In this document: positions 1 to 12,302 of the stretch, piece after piece | Layout of the letters: every line of letters begins with the position of its first letter | How positions within the stretch are numbered: the stretch's first letter is position 1 | Assembly (NCBI GenBank): GCA_951394045.1 | Contig: OX595994.1 | Location: 2,418,001-2,482,000, forward strand | Direction: 5' to 3' | DNA: 64,000 bases | DNA from: Nitzschia sp. DOCU1 | Taxonomy: Eukaryota; Bacillariophyta; Bacillariophyceae; Bacillariales; Bacillariaceae | Made by a program: the position numbers and the translations under genes | The notes under the pieces: generated by a model | The model's database searches: none | The model's input: only the letters and a program-made list of their open reading frames with translations | What the model was told of the DNA's origin: nothing

Positions 1-453
1 GGTGGGCATCCGTATTGATCGGGTGCAGATGTCGGGGTAGGGACGGGGCATTTGCCATCCGGCAACGTCCCGGCCGTGTCATACTCAGCAGGGTAACCTG
101 GCAACTGGCGGTGAATAGTAGAGGACTCTTCGTCGGGCAGATCGTCGAGCATCTCACTCTTGTTCTTGCTGCTCGCTTTGTCTCCACCTCCGCGAACAAG
201 AACATTGCGGATTTGCTTGGGCGTCTCGTCAGCACCAGTGATCTGAGGAGCAGCACGAATGATGGGAAACATCGCATTCAATCATCAGGAGAGAAGAAGA
301 ACGAAAGACAAATAGTGCAAAAGTGTGAGAGGAGTTTCATGACATTGTTGCGCCCCGGCACCAAGAACAAACAGCCAGTCAGCACTTTCTTACCTCGGCG
401 GCAAATGCAATCTGGCGCCCGGTGGCGAGTAGGAAAAGGGCAAACAACTTCAT
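1..453 (-). CDS. C-type-lectin-like secreted protein, upstream paralogue (5' part only; runs off the window)
   Basis: Minus-strand gene in two exons. Exon 1 (394-453) encodes a 20-residue signal peptide beginning MKLFALFLL and ends exactly on a codon; the donor is a GTAAGA at 393. The intron is 243-393 and has a pyrimidine-rich CCTCAG acceptor. Exon 2 starts at 242 (ITGADETPKQ) and stays open to base 1, so the lectin-like half lies outside the window. Exon structure, splice sites and most residues match the complete copy at 12303-13378, apart from a short diverged stretch after the shared LDDLPDEES motif. The two genes are therefore paralogues about 12.9 kb apart. Function is inferred only from the complete paralogue. 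The protein should be secreted. Whether this copy is intact beyond the window cannot be judged. Confidence 0.7.
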
Positions 454-552
454 GCTTTTGGATAATGGACCAATCTGTTGCGGCGAGAGGTGAAATGAAA
501 ATTATGAGCGACTGGTATCGATTTTGATGAGGATAAAGATGCGAGTATTTCA

Positions 553-680
553 TCGTAGGAATGTGTACAAATTGTACGCGATTGGCATCAAAGATCGTGC
601 CCATTATGACAAAGATGCGGGTATCTTCTGTCGTCAAGTAGACGATTCCTCGTAGGAAGATGTACAAATTGTACGCCGAA
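553..680. promoter_or_regulatory. Palindromic GTACAAATTGTAC motif, two copies upstream of the lectin-like gene
   Basis: The 13-base palindrome GTACAAATTGTAC occurs at 565-577 and 662-674, that is 112 and 209 bases upstream of the start codon at 453. Each sits in a longer shared context (CGTAGGAA, then the palindrome, then GC). A third copy lies 121 bases upstream of the paralogous gene at 13378. Placement and symmetry suggest a binding site for a dimeric regulator; this is inference. Confidence 0.45.
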
Positions 681-1440
681 TCCTCATTCTTTGTACGCAT
701 ACGTACTTGCTTCAAGGACTATCGATGACACCAAGTGATGGATCTTTGTAGTAGGAACAAGTACAAAGTACACGCGGTGATTGAAAAGCGAAGACCGTTC
801 TTCGCCACTGACCCGCAACCTTCTTCGGATCTTGATCTTTCATTACCTTCTTGGAAGGAAATCCCGGATTGGAAATTTTGCTCCACAAGACTCATGTGCT
901 CATTGTTATTGTGGCGACGGCTTTCCGTTCAGTCCGTTCAATAATTTGGTATCTGGAGGCAACCATGTGATAGTGTCATTACTTAATACTGAAATCGCTC
1001 TGGAATTCTTATCAACAGCACGGTCATGCCAACTCGAAAACGCATTTCTGTCGACCACGAGAAGAGAATCTTCAAGGCTGAGCCGAACCCATCTGACACC
1101 GCATCTGAAACTTCCATGGTAGTAGCGCATTCTCTTTTGAACGTTGTAAACAGCAGAAAGGGCAGAAAGTGCTTTTCGTTGTTGAATTGAGAAGACGCTC
1201 AGAAATTGCCTTTATTAGAGCACTGTCTACCTCGCGTTTTGGTGCACGGGGGTTCAGGACTACGGAGATAGATGTGGCCCGACTTCTTCAATTAACGAAG
1301 AATTTTCTCATATTCAAGCGCTACTACTAGGGGTGGACGACAGAACCAAACGAAACCTAAAAGATCCTTCGTCCGGCGATTGCGTTCGTCCTGGTCGCCC
1401 AAAAGATGTTTAATGCGACAACCGGAAATAGGAACGGACA

Positions 1441-2040
1441 AATAGGGTACCCAAATCATGCCTTCCCGCGGACTTGAGGGCTTATGCCTACGCTTTCGCC
1501 AATTAACAATGGTGCTTGTAGCATCAGAGCGGTTTTCGGTTGTACTTCCTTTATGTATTCGTAAGTGGGACATTTTATAACATTGTTCTCTCATCTACTA
1601 TAGCCCCATCGATTCCATTATTCGTTTTTCCCGACGGCGTCTCAAAGGTCTCACCAGCAGATCCTTCAAGTTTGCATAAGAACTCTTGGGTGGACAAAGG
1701 CTACTATAAGGCACATAATCGCTAAGCACCATTTAACGGCAATTGAGTTCGTCCTGATAGCACCTTGGGTACAGCCCCTGATTGATACCAGATTCCTGCG
1801 GACTTGAGGACTTACGTCTATTGACGCTTCCGCCAATTAACAATGGTGCGTATCAAATGCACAAAAGAATACGGCCTACGCGTTTAACGAACATACGGTT
1901 CCCAATTTATGCATGCCCGCGGACTTGAGGACTTACGTTAAATATTCCCCATAATGGAAGCAGTCCTTCGCGTTTTCGTTGTAATTCCTTTATGTATTCG
2001 TGATTCCATCGTTCCTTTTCCCTGACAGATAATCAAAGTT
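1441..2040. repeat. Degenerate tandem repeats in the spacer between the lectin and SAC3 genes
   Basis: A block containing GCGGACTTGAGG begins at about 1468, 1798 and 1919. It is followed in different copies by shared pieces such as GCCAATTAACAATGGTGC and CTTTATGTATTCG. The copies are scrambled and diverged. No coding region is recognisable in the spacer 720-2510, although a minus-strand open frame at 1990-2367 is long by chance standards. Confidence 0.5.
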
Positions 2041-2635
2041 CTCGCCAGAGAAATAGAGAATATGTTCGACCGAAGCCCTTTTCGGGCGAAATGACGATTG
2101 TGGAGTACCGGTAGGTACGGTAGTCGCATTTGCAACAAAACGAACCTCGCCATGGCGTCCGAGAAATCGGCCAATAGTTCCTTCGGAGTTGTGCTTGCAA
2201 GGGCCGAAGTTCCGGAAGCGAAAATGGAGTGGTTCTGAAGCCGTGTTGACTACCATTGACCATACATTTCGGGGGCAACGAAAAAAGACTGGAGGATCCC
2301 CCGGAATCTCCAAGACAACAACAGTTGCGGCACCCCCTGATCCGAGTCTCTCTTGCGGGAATTCCACGCTGCATACCTTTTGGGACGAGCCGACAATGAA
2401 TTTACGTTATCCTCTGTCCTCCAACTATCATAACGTTTTGATAATAGCTACAGCCAATCGTCCATCATTGATCCATCGTGTAGCAAAGAAGCCACAAAGA
2501 CGTCAAACAAAATGATGAAGTTGTAGCGTCATCTGGCTTCCCTGACAGCCCGCGTTCGAGGAGGAATTACGCAAAGCGACGACGGCAAGAAGACATGGCC
2601 GGAAGTCTTCGCAATAAAAAGCTCGACTACTAGTG

Positions 2636-2806
2636 CTAGTACTTCTTGGTGACGGATACATGCGGCCAGAAAGATAAAACGTTAAGAGTGTTGTTGTTCT
2701 TGGAGAACACGTCAAAAGGCACGCGGAGGACGTCTATGATCATGATGTGGGCGGGCCGCTGGACTGAGACTCTAGTAGGAAGACGAGTTGTGACCCACCA
2801 ACTCAT
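2636..2806 (-). CDS. Possible 56-residue small ORF shared by both arms of the tandem duplication
   Basis: An ATG at 2806 opens 56 codons (starts MSWWVTTRLP, ends SVTKKY) downstream of the SAC3-domain gene. The twin at 15686-15853 encodes 55 residues. The two differ by three separate insertions or deletions, each an exact multiple of three, so the frame is kept, whereas a one-base indel occurs just outside the ORF. That suggests coding constraint. A caution: the opposite strand also stays open here (2646-2873, from a GTG), so the coding strand is not proven and the signal could be chance. No signal peptide or known domain. It could instead be part of a 3' UTR or a non-coding RNA. Confidence 0.35.
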   Translation of the reverse strand: MSWWVTTRLPTRVSVQRPAHIMIIDVLRVPFDVFSKNNNTLNVLSFWPHVSVTKKY

Positions 2807-3066
2807 AGTTGAGTCGAACGTGATTCAAATCAAAGCCGGCTCTTTGCTTTCGTTGTGTTTGGGGCTGAAATGAAATGAGCAGGCTTGGCAAAGTCGGGAG
2901 CAAGGAAATTCCCCGTCTGGGAGCAAAAACAGCTTACTCCTTTGAGACATCAATTGACGAGGGTAAAGTTCAAATAAAGCAACTATTTTTATACTAGAAC
3001 TGCCCAATTGAACTACAAATCTTACGAGCCCCTCCATCATGGCCAACCGCTAGAACCCAGCCTAGA

Positions 3067-5377
3067 CTATATCAGGGAATTCTTGACCTTGTGTTGAGGT
3101 TCATGAATGGTGTCTGCCCCATCGCTTTCCTTAGTGAGTAAAGTTGTACCATCCTCCGAAATCTTGGCCCCACACGATTCCATCCATGCTCGACAGTCCG
3201 CTAGGTTGTTGTGAAATCCCAACAACTTACTACATCCCTCAACTGGTAGAGATGGTCGATAGACTCGTACCAAACGTTTCAACGCCCGCAACCGCATAGT
3301 AGGAACCATGCGCCCCGTAAAATACTTTCCCAAATGCTTGTTTTCTGAAGATTCTTCTTGATGGTGCAGTCGGAAAAAGGAAACATAGTCAGTGGTAGCG
3401 ACAGCATGTCGTATCTTCAATGCATGTTCCATTCCGGATGTAGTCGTACTCGGGTTGTCTTCTCTCCGATACATCAATTGTGTGATTTCCAAAGTTCCAT
3501 GATGATGATTCGTAGTCGTGGTGAGTAAGACATGATACAATAACCGATACGCCACAAACTCTGCTTCATTCTTGGTTGCTTGGTTTTCTCCATGCTTGTT
3601 TCCTGGTGATGACGACGACGATAATTTGAGATTCGAATACAATTCTTTGAGTTGTGTTTGACATTGGTTGAATTCATTCAAATCTCCTTCCACCAATGCT
3701 ATTCGAGCATGGGTCTCATAAACTTTGACTGCAAAGTCATTTTGAATTCGTTGAATAGTTAAATCTTGCCGAACGGCCTGCCAAAAATGAAAACAAATGA
3801 CAGCGAGACAACAGTAAGACGTTGCAAAGTTTGGCTTCAGTAGGCGCTTCAATAGCCCGGCGAGTTTGTACCTTCAATTGACTACAAAACCACAAATAAT
3901 CATGCTTTTTCTTCGTATCACTCCCATAGTATTCCTTCTGTAGATTGTACAAATGCAGTTTCAAAATCTCAAGGGGTCGTACCAGTTCGGCCCGAGGTGG
4001 CGCCGTCAATCGCAAATAGTCTTTCTCCAATAGTTGACAAGTACCTTTTACCGTCATGCGCTCAAAATCTTGTTCTGTTAATGGTTCTGCCGAAGAATTT
4101 CCAATTGTTGAAAGGCCCATGTACTTGGCATAATCTTGACTTGTGGAAGTACTAGTTGATGCTGCTTCTTGTAATCCGCCAGGTCCCGCAAAGCGTTCCT
4201 GACGTTTCGTCAAAGCATGCGAAGAACGATCGAGTCCCTCTTCCTCTACCGACGAGAAATTATACGTCTTCATCTTTTTCTTGCTGGAAGATGATAGCTT
4301 GGAACTTGTAGAACCCCCGGCAGCTCGTTTCTGTTTTGACGTGGACAGCGAAATGAATTCTTCTTCATGGTCGTCTTGCTGCTGCTTCGAGGAAGAATTA
4401 GAATAATAGTCAAGAGAAGTGGAATAGCGAGAATCGCTCGTGGAATGACGGTAATTGTGAGATTGGCTGTTGGAATAGGAGGAGGAATAAAAAGAAGAAG
4501 ACGAAGGATTAGTAGTAGGTGTCGGCAGAGTCGCTGACGCTGGGCCATAATAGCTCGTTCTTTCGCCATAATCTGGACGGCTTATGGCGGTAGCTGCATC
4601 TGGAGCAGCCACCCCCCGGCCTCTACCGGTACTAGTAGAAGCCCCAGCTATGTCAGGCAATGCCGTACTTGTAGCTGCCCTAGCTTCGACTCCCGACAAG
4701 GCAATCAAGGGTTCCAAATTCCAGTTCTTAGTATGCAAATTTCCTTGTTGAATGGCTTGCGCAATAACCTTTTCGACTTGAGCTTGGACGTACGCACGCA
4801 GATCAGAAGTCAAACATTGGCCCAGCGAGCGTTGAACATACGAAGTTAACGAGCCAGGGGTTTGCGAATCGGTAGAAGGTCGAGCGGCAGCAACAGGCGT
4901 GTTAATGGTGGCTGCTGCCGCCGGACGTTGATGATAGTCACCCCCCGCTGCAGCCCCACTGATACCACCACTATTTGTACTTGTCGATGTTCCTGTTGCT
5001 GAAGCCGATGGTAAAGGAGGCGGCGCTGGAGGCAAATCAAAAGGTGGGGGAGGCGGCGGCGGTCCACCCCGAGACGTCAGTTCATGTTCATAATAATAAT
5101 GCGCGGCTCTAGAACTCTGATCCGCATAATACATGGCCCACTCAATATTTTGTTGCTTGTCCGCACCATACTGCGCCTTGTAGGCTTCTAAACAAGCTTG
5201 CCACCCATGATAATACTCGGTGTACAATTCCACCAAGGATTTCTTTGAAGCCTGAGCCTGCTGTTGAAGTTGCTGTTGAGGCGGCGTTACCCACTGCGAT
5301 CCATTCCAGTACATGGAACTATTCGCAGTAGAAGATACCTGGGGCTGCTGATAGTTCTGATACTGTTGATACGACAT
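3067..5377 (-). CDS. THP3/LENG8-like SAC3-domain protein, copy 1
   Basis: Two exons, 5377-3872 and 3777-3067, joined across a 94-base GT-AG intron in phase 0, give 738 residues. The start is the MSYQQYQNYQ methionine because both copies share it and the sequence upstream of it differs. The N-terminal two thirds is low complexity: Gln- and Pro-rich, then Ser/Tyr-rich, with a lysine patch near residue 370. The last third is the SAC3/GANP/THP3 domain. It has KRQERFAGPGG, then a segment around VRPLEILKLHL, YLWFCSQLK and, across the splice, AVRQDLTIQRIQNDF and the family hallmark KVYETHARIALVEGDLNEFN followed by QCQTQL. Yeast Thp3 and animal LENG8 act with a PCI partner in transcription-coupled mRNA processing; a similar nuclear role is inferred. 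A TTTAG just before the start hints at a 5' UTR intron. The gene is close to its twin at 16460-18774. Confidence 0.88.
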
Positions 5378-5814
5378 TTTGGAGTATGCTAAATCGAAAA
5401 GAAGAGCACACAAGTTAAATGCACATGAAACGCTGTCATCGTCGATGGGGCAACGATGGGGTTCCGCAACGTCTTGCGGCGCAAAGCTACACACGGTCCA
5501 CGGAATCGAACTGACCGTTTGCGCGCGAAAGTTTCCGAACGTTCGCGGAAGGACGGTGGTCTTGCTGCGCCCGTCAAAGTCGGATACCCTGATCGAACGA
5601 TCCACAGTTTTGGTCGCGCGCCAATCTGGGGAGCCGAAGAATTCGAACATGAATCGTCTTGCTGCGCCCGTCAAAGGAATCGAACGGCCATGCTGAGTAG
5701 GCGACTATCAACGAACGGCGAGTGACGGAGGTGCTACTACTATTATTTCGATATCTAGCTAGCATCGACAACACCTGCTGTACTCGTAGTGCTGTGGCTG
5801 CTGGTGATTCATTT

Positions 5815-6724
5815 TCATTGGCATGGATATGCAGCAAGCACTATGACAGTAGACGCCAAGAAGAACATGATCATGATCACACCAGCAATAAACAGAGTGA
5901 GACACCCGCAGGGATTGGGACAATTACAATCATCTTCTTGCAAGAATTCAAGGCCTCCCCCTTTCCGTATATTGCAAATTGGATCTGGACCACGGTTTGT
6001 CTTGTAGCAACAATGGACTGAATCTCGACTGTGATTTCTGTCCCCTTCAGCTTGAACAGCAGCAGCTGCTGCAGGTCGGAAAGCGTGCCGATACCATTTT
6101 GACATAGGGAATAGAGCAACGGGACGAACACTCGCTTCTTTGATGGCACTTGGTAATAGAGGAGCGCAGCAGCATAGTCTCGATGGACAATGGATTGTCC
6201 ATTCACTACCATAACGTCAACGATGCAAAATCTTTCCATTCTCCTGTCGTTCTTTTGTAAGAGGCGGCTATCCTTGTCACTCGTTCATATGTCTGGCCGG
6301 ATGTAGCTATGAAGCACAATCAAAGGAGACGCGTCATTCTTCCATCCATTGTATCCCTCTGGAATCAGGCAGAATTCGCCGGGATCCGTTCTGGGGGCTT
6401 CATTTCTCGTTCTGTAACGAAACAAAGATGTATCGCAAACAAACGTGAGAGTGTATTGCTTTTGTGAAAGAAAGAAAACAACCGCACACAATTGCGACAA
6501 TTCCTGTTTGTGAGATAGCGACCAGCAGCAATTTGGAGAAGCAAAGAATTGACTGGTTATTAAGTCTCACACGCACACGACGATGGCAATTGTCATCCTT
6601 CTTACCTTCTTGTCTACCTCATAGACATCCATAGGCATCGACTGCTACCGTCCATGTAGCCATGTAGCGCAATAGAGTCAAGAGAGCGGCGCAAACGATG
6701 AGCAGCTTTGCGCCCTCTTGCCAT
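5815..6724 (-). pseudogene. Decayed small secreted-protein gene, copy 1
   Basis: The region aligns with 19200-19996 on the minus strand. In that other copy, exon 1 reads as a signal-peptide-like start. Here exon 1 has an extra base near the start and an early stop, so the hydrophobic leader is out of frame with the ATG at 6724. A second block keeps FVCDTSLFRYRTRNEAPRT and a frame running to GWKNDASPL, then a 4-base deletion relative to the other copy ends it at an early stop. Further down, two other frames look protein-like: residues encoded at 5877-6239 (VPSKKRVFVPLLYSLCQNG) and a Cys-rich stretch followed by a hydrophobic helix ending at 5815. I could not build one continuous model. No known domain is recognised. 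Confidence 0.45.
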
Positions 6725-8419
6725 TGTCGTCATGTTGGTGTGGTTTGGCGAGGCCATGCATGCATGTGCCAAGCATGCCCATTCGCGATTCCAAATTCCG
6801 TTGGTTTCATTGGACTCATCCGAGCTTTATCAGACGGACAGAACCTCGCTGGCGTCATTCCCGCGAATCCGACGAACCTTTGAAATTTTGGACTTGCGCC
6901 TCGCCGAAAAAAAATGGCGCGGAAAAAAGGGTGCCCATATGGATGAGAAACCATAGCAAAAGAGACATGCATCCATCTTCAAAGGAAACGACACATAGAC
7001 ATTGCTACCCCTAGTGGCATAAGCCGGCTTTCACTCTAGTTCAATGGGATGCTAGCTATGGAACGAAAGATAATGGCGACGATCTTTTGTCATCGTCGTC
7101 GTCGTCGTCAAATCCAGCACCCACAGATGTGCGGATACTACCCGGGGCAATAACCTCTACATCATAAAACACGGCCCAGAAGACAAACAATATTGTGACT
7201 TTTTCCCCAGCCGAAAAAGGAATAGATGTTGCAGGAGAGCCGTGACGTTTCTTCTCAAAGCGATGCGGGGACGACAAGGCATCGATTGCAGTAGAAAAGA
7301 ACTGGCTGGCTGTGCCTAAGAGGAAGAATCCACGGGTTTGTAATGTTGCATATTTTGGGGCGACAAAAGTTCGTCGAACTACTTTGGACTCAACAACAGA
7401 CTTCAACAAATGGTTCCAGCGATAGACCATCATTTTGGGTCAAATAACCAATATGCAACTGGAGAAGACGATGGACTTTCAAGCCCCATGGAAGTTCGAG
7501 CTCTGAAGTCGCCATTGATAACTGCAGGACATTCTCAGGCTCTGTGTACTACAGGAAAATTTCCGAGACTCGTGCCACCTTGAGTTCCGCTGTTCCAACC
7601 ATTCGAGCTGTATTTGCGAGGGCAAAGAAAGTGGAACCGCCGTCGTCGTTCCAACCAATAGTACTTGCTTATCACCAGCACGAGTCCGTCGTCCTTTGTT
7701 CAAGCATCATCATCCAAGCTATCATCTGTGAGCTCCCAGCAGCATCATTCAGAATTGCGCTCTTCTTCTACGACAAAACCGACAATGAGAGCAAATCTAT
7801 TGCAGCCACAGCTTAAAGCCTGCTACTGCTTTCTTTACTACTAATGAATGATATATCTGGCAGCAACAAATGCTAGCGCTCCCAAGTCTCGGTCTGCTTC
7901 AGCAAAGTTCATGATGCTGATTCCGCCGCCCTGCCTTGGATGAACCTACCCAGGAGCAATTAGCGTCACACTCCTGACACTATAACCATCATGTATTTCG
8001 TAGTAAGATGCATTTGTTCGTCTCTCTTTCATTACTACTTTTTGCTGCTTTAATAGTAGTACAATAGCTAGTAGCCTGCATGGAAAGGAAGTAGATTACA
8101 TGACAAGGCGTCGGATTGAGTGGAAATGTGACTTAGGCGACTCTCTAGTGGCCGATAACCGAATGGCGGAAACGCCACTGTGACCGTACCTCAAAAAAAT
8201 AAGACCGTACATGAGACCCTGTAGACCTTAGTACAAAGTCTACAAAACCTGCCCAACACTCTACATGTACGCGTCGACACCACATGTCGCGCAATGACAT
8301 GTCAGTTGGCAGCATCGGGGCAATCCTTTGTCGCAACGCAACATAAAGTTTTATGCAAACACCACCACCACCACAACAACAACAACAACATTCTCAATCA
8401 ACTCCACCTGGGGCAACAG

Positions 8420-8913
8420 TGGCTGCGACAACCAACCGTATGGGGATGATAATGATGATGCCTTTGGAGCAGGCAACGATGATGGTGGCTTTGTGGTTGT
8501 ACCGGATTTGGAGGGAGTGCGCAAGGTGGAAATGGTCAGGGTCGGATATGCTCCGGGGCGAAAAAGGTCGATGTCAAGCATCTCAAGAAGGATCTTTGGG
8601 ACAAACTTGCGAGCCTTGAAGGCACGTCAACAGTCGTCAGCTGCTGATCATGAAGAAAGGGAGGATTTCATGGACAAGACGACGAGAAGAGTTTGGATCC
8701 AGAGCCTTCCACGGTCTCTCCTACCACTACAGAAGCCAACGAAGACGCTCCTGCACCACTGTTATCCTTTCAAGATACTGTGCGCGAGTGGCTCAAAGCC
8801 AAGCCGATGTGACTCTATTGTTTTACTTTATTTGTGTCTTGCACTTGGCGAATGAAAAAGGATTAGAATTAAAATCTTTGGGATTGGAAGACTTTACCAA
8901 TCGCAGTTTGTAA
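8420..8913 (+). pseudogene. 3' fragment of condensin complex subunit 2 (CAP-H/Barren), frameshifted
   Basis: Three consecutive frames together match the C-terminal part of condensin subunit 2. The first reads VPDLEGVRKVEMVRVGYA after an acidic stretch. The second reads AKKVDVKHLKKDLWDKL and later LLSFQDTVREWLKAKP. The third reads FYFICVLHLANEKGLEL and ends LEDFTNRSL with a stop at 8913. The pieces are in the right order, but frame changes occur near 8555 and 8805, and two stops lie near 8644-8652 in the second frame. No GT-AG introns of plausible size explain these. Only the last 150 or so residues are present and the N-terminal kleisin part is missing, so this is a truncated pseudogene, perhaps left by an ancient duplication. 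CAP-H bridges the SMC2/SMC4 heads in mitotic condensin; the functional gene should be elsewhere. Confidence 0.75.
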
Positions 8914-10560
8914 GGAAATTGTTGGGGATTCTACTACTTGGAAGAACTAAAACTACTATAGTATGGAATAGTCAATCATAGTACTACAACTACTAGCTTT
9001 CAGTAGGTATGTCGAAGGCGAGCAATACTAGCACTGCATGGTGTGTGCTAGTACTTGCTTTATGGATATGACGGTAACTTGGTGACCTTATCAGAAGGAA
9101 AACATGAACACGTAAGGTTGATACTTTCAATCTTTCTGGGGTTGCTAAATATAGTAGTATTTTACTTTCGCTAAGGTTCGGGGTTGAGAACGAAGGATGC
9201 TCAGCTACCGCATAGTCACAACTCGCTACTGGGTCTCATTTTTAGGAGTGTAGCGCTATTTTCTCGTGGTAGGGTCTCATTTCCATCGATATTTATACGA
9301 CTGCAAATGAGACCCTCGTTGCATTTTCATACTCCCGCTTGCCCTATCCTATGGGTCCAATACTGCAATTTGGATGGGGTATGATGACGTAGACTGTGTA
9401 GCCGGGCTACCAGAAAATACGATCCCGGTCTCATTTTACCCATAATGTAGGTGGGGGTGGGGAGAAACGCACAAGCACGTGGTCCTCTATCCTTGTGCCG
9501 AAAGGAGAATCGGACGAGGCATATGCGCACACGGGGCTTAAGTAATTTGAAGAGTGAGGACAGGAAACCTTCCGATGCGACGAAAACGGCCAGAAAATTG
9601 AGCACCCGCCAAAAAATTTCGTTGAGACGATCGTGCTGGATCGATGGGAGCATGCACTCTTTGCCTCTTGAGAAAACAAATGCGTAGTGCTGCATTCCCC
9701 TCACGCTCTATCGCTTCCACTTGAATGATTGCTAGTAGTTCCGTTGAGAGAGTCTGAATGGAGGGAAGCAGCCGACTGCTAGTCCTCGTCCCCAACCTAA
9801 CGAGCACTACAAGAGCATCCATGGGCGTCCATGATAACAACGACGCTGTTCAAACGATCGGTCCATGGAACCCCCTTGTTTACATTTACAACAGCAAGGG
9901 TACACTTGATTCCAACGATTGACGAGCTTCATATCAACTCTCGACTCGGTCAGCGCGTTCCAGCCAAAAAGTCCCATTTTGGATTTTTACGGTGCCGACA
10001 CGTCTCGAGACAATGCTGTTGTGCAAAACTTCTCCCGCATAGCTGAATACACAACAAAAACGACAAATCGAGTGATCTTGACCATCCTGGCCTATTCATT
10101 TTAAAGTTGCTGGAGGAGTTGCTCGTGAAAGTTTTCCGCCAACTGGTGGATTCAATTGGTAGGTTTTGTTCCCTTGACAATCGATAACGATAGATTCATT
10201 CCAAACGCCAGGCGCACGAGCTCCCCATCCCCTCAAAAAGTCCAGGGCGACCAAGGGTATTAGCATAGTACCGATGGAGGGTCTCTGTTTAAAATCTTGC
10301 TGCACAACGACGTGTTGCTGACTGAGGGTTCGACAGAGACGACAAAAGAACTGCGGAACGACTACTACTATATGTCACTCGTTCCGTTTCTGCCATGCCC
10401 TTCGACCTTCAAATACATGAGAGTTTTGAAAATGATCCATGTGCTTGTTTTGTCGACCGTGCGAATCATTTAATGACTACTTTGGATGAATCTCCGCAAC
10501 GCCGAGGCATGTCTCGATTCAAAGTTATCAGCACGCAGATCTGTCGGGTAGAAACGCCAT
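8914..10560. other. Spacer without recognisable genes
   Basis: Short open frames on both strands (for example 9327-9704 and 9538-9840 on the minus strand) overlap one another and show no domain, signal peptide or conserved partner. GTCTCATTT and its complement recur around 9230-9430. I see nothing here I would call a gene. Confidence 0.5.
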
Positions 10561-10599
10561 GAACTATAAAAATCCTGTTATTATACTTTGTGGCTACCG

Positions 10600-10885
10600 G
10601 AACGGCACCGATTAAGGATCATTCACGTGTACTACAGAAGAAATAGTTCACCAATTGTCATGTCGACCTTTGGCCTGCGCGCAGTCAACTTCTTTCGCTC
10701 GTCGATGTTAAGATTGTAGACATTCTTGAAGACCAAAATGGCACAGATTTAGGATCTTCTACATGTACTACCGAAGAAATTATCCACAATTTGTCTCTTC
10801 TTCTATCTTTGCTGGCCACACATTATTGATGCGCGGCGGCGTCGACATCTTTTGCTCTTCCATGGAAACATTGTAGAGTTGCTTG
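10600..10885. repeat. Diverged tandem repeat, two units of about 140 bases
   Basis: The units begin GGCACCGATTAAGGATC (about 10603) and GGCACAGATTTAGGATC (about 10739). Each runs through a shared GTACTACNGAAGAAAT segment to a shared TGTAGA.TT.CTTGAA end. On the minus strand both can be read as similar peptides (FKQLYNVSMEEQK and FKNVYNLNIDERK), so the block may be a duplicated exon remnant of an unrecognised gene. Confidence 0.4.
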
Positions 10886-11376
10886 AAAAAGGGTTTGAGG
10901 ATAAAAGCTCCGATCAAGAAGGTGGGGTTCTATAGTCTTGTGTGTCAAAGTTGATCATGGACTAATAACCGGGGTTTACGAGGACCATTGAAACAGGCAG
11001 GAGAGACGCCGAACTCCAAATGAATCGCTCAACAATGAAGGTAGACTCATTGTACTACCAGTCTGTACTAGGATCAAGGTAACGCAAAACTTCTTGTTCA
11101 ACATTCCTCGAGTTTCCTTGCTAGTAGTAGCGGTAGTAACAGGGAAAGAACAAGCCGGCCACTCTTCGCTCGATACTCTTCCATCCTCTTGACTCCTCGA
11201 CGCACTCGCTTGCAATGGAACAAGGCAGCATTGGATTATCGTGATCTTGGTTCTTGTCCCGAGTGAGGGTCACAATCTTCTTTGGTAGACACAGTAGTGT
11301 TATCCACTTGCAATGGATGGATTCGTTGCCCTTCGCGTCGTTGTTTCATCGGCAAAATAGTACACGAACGAGTCTG

Positions 11377-11860
11377 TCAGATCCATTGCTCAAGAGGGCG
11401 GTCCTTGTTGCTGCCTCTAGCCAGATCCTTTCCAAAGAGGACATTTTCGTCCATCAAGACCAGTTCGTCAGTCGTCACACGATCGGAACTTGGGCATGTT
11501 TTGCTGGTTCCCTGGGTAGGTTTGTCGGTAGGATTCGAGTTTGCCAGAGATCGATCGGCCCTTTTCGTCGTCTCGTGTCGCGGTCGACCGTCGCGGTTCG
11601 TCGTCACTTTCGACCACCCTTGCTACAACTCGTCATTGACGTTGACATGGACGGGGTGCCTCCATGACTACCAGTGCCGTTGCTGCTGCTGCTGCTGCTG
11701 ATCTCGGACGATTCTCCAAGAACGGATAAATGCCGGCCAACAATCATCCGAGACAACGACGCCATTATCACTACTTCTAATAGTTGTAGCTGTATTCATC
11801 AATGTCAATGTCACGTTCAAAGTACTAGTATAGACAAAGAATAGAACATCAGCCATGACG
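11377..11860 (-). other. Possible degraded coding region, unrecognised
   Basis: A minus-strand ATG at 11856 opens a hydrophobic start (MADVLFFVYTSTLNV). A CAG/AGC triplet run follows near 11690, and a Ser/Thr- and Asp-rich frame ends at 11377 with KDRPLEQWI. The pieces are in different frames with no clear splice sites. The forward strand is also open here. I cannot assign a function and would not defend this as a functional gene. Confidence 0.2.
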
Positions 11861-12302
11861 ATGGAATGGTAAACGACAAGGCTACACCATCAAATGATGT
11901 GGGTCATGGTCATCGTTCGTCGCTGCCCCTCCCTCTCTTGCCGTCTCGCTGCGTGCACCATCAGCACAGGTTTCCCCGCTGCGCTCGCTGTCCGCTGTGT
12001 CGAATCCCCGACGCATGCGACTATGTACCTGTTCGGACTTGTTAGACTGGAAAATGATGGACTCTGGTAGGCCTCGTTTTCACCAGAAGCCATGAAAAAT
12101 GCCAAAAACTCACGAAGGACAACCTTTTTCACATTTCTTTTTGGCACATTATTTTAGTTTGCTACGGCTATCTTGTATTTTTTTGGGTTTTTTTGTTGTT
12201 GTTAGTGTCTTTTTCTCATTGGAAAAAGACTGCCGTGGTCTTGTCTGGTTGATTCGTTGTGTAGTATGACATGTAACATTTTTTGGTCCTCCAACGCTGA
12301 AG

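Noticed and set aside
7056..7433. Weak resemblance to the mannosidase N-terminal region (TCGTCGTC run, GAATCCACG)
   Set aside because: Shared parts are low complexity or very short; no catalytic motif follows.
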